DNA from: Amorphochlora amoebiformis
Taxonomy: Eukaryota > Cercozoa > Chlorarachniophyceae
NCBI GenBank assembly: GCA_054601695.1
Contig: BAAHQB010000188.1
Span: 248,001-312,000 of the forward strand
Direction: 5' to 3'
Length of the DNA stretch: 64,000 nt
Below, one piece after another: positions 1-64,000 of this stretch. A program made the position numbers and the translations under genes. The notes under the pieces were generated by a model. That model saw nothing but the letters and a program-made list of their open reading frames with translations. It was not told the origin of the DNA and searched no databases. Each line of letters starts with the position of its first letter. Position 1 is the first letter of the stretch.

Positions 1-775
<775 letters not shown>

Positions 776-884
776 TCTCTAAATAAGAGTAACTTACGAA
801 GACTGTGATCATGTTCACCATGCTTGGTGTATACAATTTAAACTCCTAAGCGATGTATTGCTATTAGCTTCAGGTTTTAGGGAT

Positions 885-2385
<1,501 letters not shown>

Positions 2386-2491
2386 AAATGGAATTTAAGA
2401 TAAGTTTATATATAATATAATGTCTATATGTATTGTTTTAGTACCTGATTGAGGAGTGTAATCAAGCGCAGGAAAAGCCTCAACCTAGGAC

Positions 2492-2523
<32 letters not shown>

Positions 2524-2528
2524 ATATA

Positions 2529-2573
<45 letters not shown>

Positions 2574-2660
2574 ATATATGTATATATATATATATGTTTA
2601 AAACTTCGTACATATGTACATATGTACACAGAATATGAACACACATACACACACACACAT

Positions 2661-2724
<64 letters not shown>

Positions 2725-2726
<2 letters not shown>

Positions 2727-2774
2727 CGCTATAAATCGATGCAACGGCCGCCATACTCTCATTCCACAGTCTAT

Positions 2775-2847
<73 letters not shown>

Positions 2848-2895
2848 CGCAATAAATCAATGCAACAGCCGCCATACTCTCATTCCACAGTCTAT

Positions 2896-2965
<70 letters not shown>

Positions 2966-3036
2966 TACGCAATAAATCGATGCAACAGCCGCCATACTCT
3001 CATTCCACTGGACCTTTTGGTCTTCTCCACCCTAAT
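2725..3036. repeat. Three copies of a ~57-bp unit between TA arrays
   Basis: Copies start near 2725, 2846 and 2965. Each carries AAATCRATGCAACRGCCG followed by CCATACTCTCATTCCA; each is separated from the next by a TA array. The third copy runs into different sequence after CATTCCA. Not coding in any convincing frame. Confidence 0.85.
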
Positions 3037-3042
3037 ATATAC

Positions 3043-3073
<31 letters not shown>

Positions 3074-3083
3074 CATATATATG

Positions 3084-3166
<83 letters not shown>

Positions 3167-3255
3167 CTTTATATGAGAATTGCGAAGAGCTTATAATCGT
3201 AAGAATTTGAATTATGAAAAGCTTAGCATATGTTAGGGTAGGAGTACAAGGAGCT

Positions 3256-3291
<36 letters not shown>

Positions 3292-3337
3292 ATATATATA
3301 TATATATAACCTAGGTTGAGAAATATGACAAACTGGA

Positions 3338-3357
3338 GAAATGTTAGGGTTAGGGTT
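3338..3357. repeat. Short interstitial TTAGGG tract
   Basis: Two adjacent TTAGGG units within unique AT-rich sequence, together with single copies nearby (about 3233). Telomere-type hexamer of unknown origin. Confidence 0.6.
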
Positions 3358-3404
3358 ACGAAGAGCTGAATATATGCAGTAAGCCCTGGAATCTGTTCAT
3401 GCTT

Positions 3405-3888
3405 ATGCTTGTGGGTCTGAAAATGTAATGTATAAATAAATATGTATGTATTTTATAATGCTTGTGGGTCTGAAAATGTAATGTATAAATAAATATGTAT
3501 GTATTTTATAATGCTTGTGGGTCTGAGAATGTAATGTATAAATAAATATGTATGTATTTTATAATGCTTGTGGGTCTGAGAATGTAATGTATAAATAAAT
3601 ATGTATGTATTTTATAATGCTTGTGGGTCTGAGAATGTAATGTATAAATAAATATGTATGTATTTTATAATGCTTGTGGGTCTGAGAATGTAATGTATAA
3701 ATAAATATGTATGTATTTTATAATGCTTGTGGGTCTGAGAATGTAATGTATAAATAAATATGTATGTATTTTATAATGCTTGTGGGTCTGAAAATGTAAT
3801 GTATAAATAAATATGTATGTATTTTATAATGCTTGTGGGTCTGAGAATGTAATGTATAAATAAATATGTATGTATTTTATAATACATA
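3405..3888. repeat. 53-bp minisatellite, 9 copies
   Basis: The motif GTGGGTCTGARAATG recurs exactly every 53 bases at 3411, 3464, 3517, 3570, 3623, 3676, 3729, 3782 and 3835. Copies differ mainly by A or G in TGARAATG. The right end runs into CA and TA repeats. Confidence 0.95.
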
Positions 3889-4193
<305 letters not shown>

Positions 4194-4337
4194 AAGTGTA
4201 ATATTACTCCGTAGCATAATAATGATAGCAATAATGTATTAATAAAGCAGTATTTATAGCAACAATAAAATGAATAATACAAATAGTAATAATTATAAAA
4301 ATAACGACAATAGTAATAAAATAGTAATAATTATAAT

Positions 4338-4625
4338 AATCATGAATACACTAACAATGAGAGATAATTTAATATTACCTTAATAACAACATAATAATCA
4401 TGAATACAATAACAATGAGAGATAATTTAATATTACCTTAATAACAACATAATAATCATGAATACAATAACAATGAGAGATAATTTAATATTACCTTAAT
4501 AACAACATAATAATCATGAATACAATAACAATGAGAGATAATTTAGTATTACCTTAATAACAACATAATGATCATGAATACAATAACAATGAGAGATAAT
4601 TTAATATTACCTTAATAACAACAGT
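4338..4625. repeat. 58-bp minisatellite, 5 copies
   Basis: CATGAATACA(A/C)TAACAATG recurs every 58 bases at 4341, 4399, 4457, 4515 and 4573, with almost no divergence. It lies in an AAT/TAA-rich segment (about 4200-5100) that holds no gene I can support. Confidence 0.95.
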
Positions 4626-4783
4626 ACATGACAATTACAATAATAACTAATAATAAGTTATGATAATAAAATGTCGTTGAAATAATAAATCGCAGTAATA
4701 TCTATAATAATAGCATATACTATAAAACTACATAATCATAGTAATTACAACAACAATAGAAACAAAAAATGTGATAATAATAA

Positions 4784-4845
<62 letters not shown>

Positions 4846-5160
4846 AAGTAACAGCTCTAGCATTGGTAAGAGTTATTCTAATTGAGACTTATTATTAACA
4901 TAAGCAGAAATATCTTTGATACGATAATACTAAAAGTTACAAATAATCATCGAATAGCAATAGCCATATTATTATTAAGAATAACAAAATTGTGATTGAT
5001 AATAAAATAAGATAATAATAACAAATTAACACTAATAGTAATGTCAACTGATAAGAAATATTACACAGATATAATGATAATAGTAACGAGTATTAAGAAA
5101 TGTAAATATATTTTAAATTTCGGCATTCCGATTCCCTTCTCTACACCATTATGTATAACA
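4626..5160. other. AAT/TAA-rich non-coding stretch
   Basis: Low-GC DNA full of AATAAT and ATAATA steps with one TA array at 4786-4840. Stops are frequent in every frame. No feature recognised. Confidence 0.6.
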
Positions 5161-5164
5161 TACA

Positions 5165-6112
<948 letters not shown>

Positions 6113-6135
6113 ATATGTGTTTGAAAAAACAAAAT

Positions 6136-6200
6136 TGGGGTTAGAGTTGGGTTTGGGTTTTGGTTAGGGTTAGGGTAATTAGGGTTATGTTAGGGTTAAT
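6136..6200. repeat. Degenerate TTAGGG tract
   Basis: Runs of GGGTTTGGGTTTTGG and TTAGGGTTAGGG with G-rich variants. A CCCTAA-type partner in opposite orientation lies at about 6340-6380, so the two flank a TA array as inverted tracts. Confidence 0.7.
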
Positions 6201-6229
6201 GTTAAGATCAATAGTGTCAGAGTCCACAT

Positions 6230-6850
<621 letters not shown>

Positions 6851-6884
6851 ATATGTGTATATGTAACTACAACCTCATCTGTAG

Positions 6885-63895
<57,011 letters not shown>

Positions 63896-64000
63896 GTTAG
63901 AGGAATATATTTATGTTTTTATGTGTGAATAAGATATGTAAGTATATTTTAATATATTTATGTATAGTATATATATATATATGTATATAATATAGATATA

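Overview
This window looks like nuclear DNA from an intron-dense eukaryote with motile cilia or flagella. The reasons are GT-AG introns, tRNA-derived SINE-like elements, interstitial TTAGGG/CCCTAA tracts, and very abundant simple repeats. Long (TA)n arrays fill most of the window, with smaller amounts of (CA)n, (GA)n and (AAT)n. The lineage could not be determined. Nearly all long open frames are translations of dinucleotide repeats (Tyr-Ile, Arg-Glu, Ser-Leu) and are not genes.

The main content is one very large plus-strand gene broken into short exons between TA-filled introns. Short non-repetitive islands bounded by AG acceptors and GT donors were read by eye in all frames and joined only where codon phase carried across. 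This gave 102 candidate exons from about 6.9 kb to 63.9 kb. Exons 4 to 42 form one phase-consistent chain, and exons 44 to 102 form another. Together they hold about 7.4 kb of coding sequence (roughly 2,460 codons); neither the true start nor the stop is visible. The joined peptides repeat an ASH/MSP-like beta-sandwich signature (examples: [49 protein letters not shown]), mixed with Ser/Pro-rich linkers and one Lys/Glu-rich coiled-coil exon. This pattern fits giant ciliary proteins of the HYDIN/CFAP47/CFAP65/CFAP74/DLEC1 type. The exact orthologue is not assigned.

Layout: 1-775 is a (GA)n array; 0.8-6.9 kb is TA repeats with a 53-bp and a 58-bp minisatellite and no confident gene; 6.9-11.3 kb holds exons 1-9, including a TA-poor island at 10.1-11.3 kb; 11.3-14.0 kb is one of the longest TA blocks; 14.0-63.9 kb holds exons 10-102 separated by TA introns, SINE fragments, GA or CT tracts and telomere-like tracts.

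The most unusual feature is a set of 'exon echoes': imperfect copies of an exon, or part of one, lying a few hundred bases away in the same or a neighbouring intron, usually with a damaged splice site or frame. Other points are microexons of 19-26 nt, a GC splice donor beside a duplicated copy that has GT, exons flanked by complementary CT and GA tracts, and a GC-rich island at 32.2-32.5 kb unlike its surroundings.
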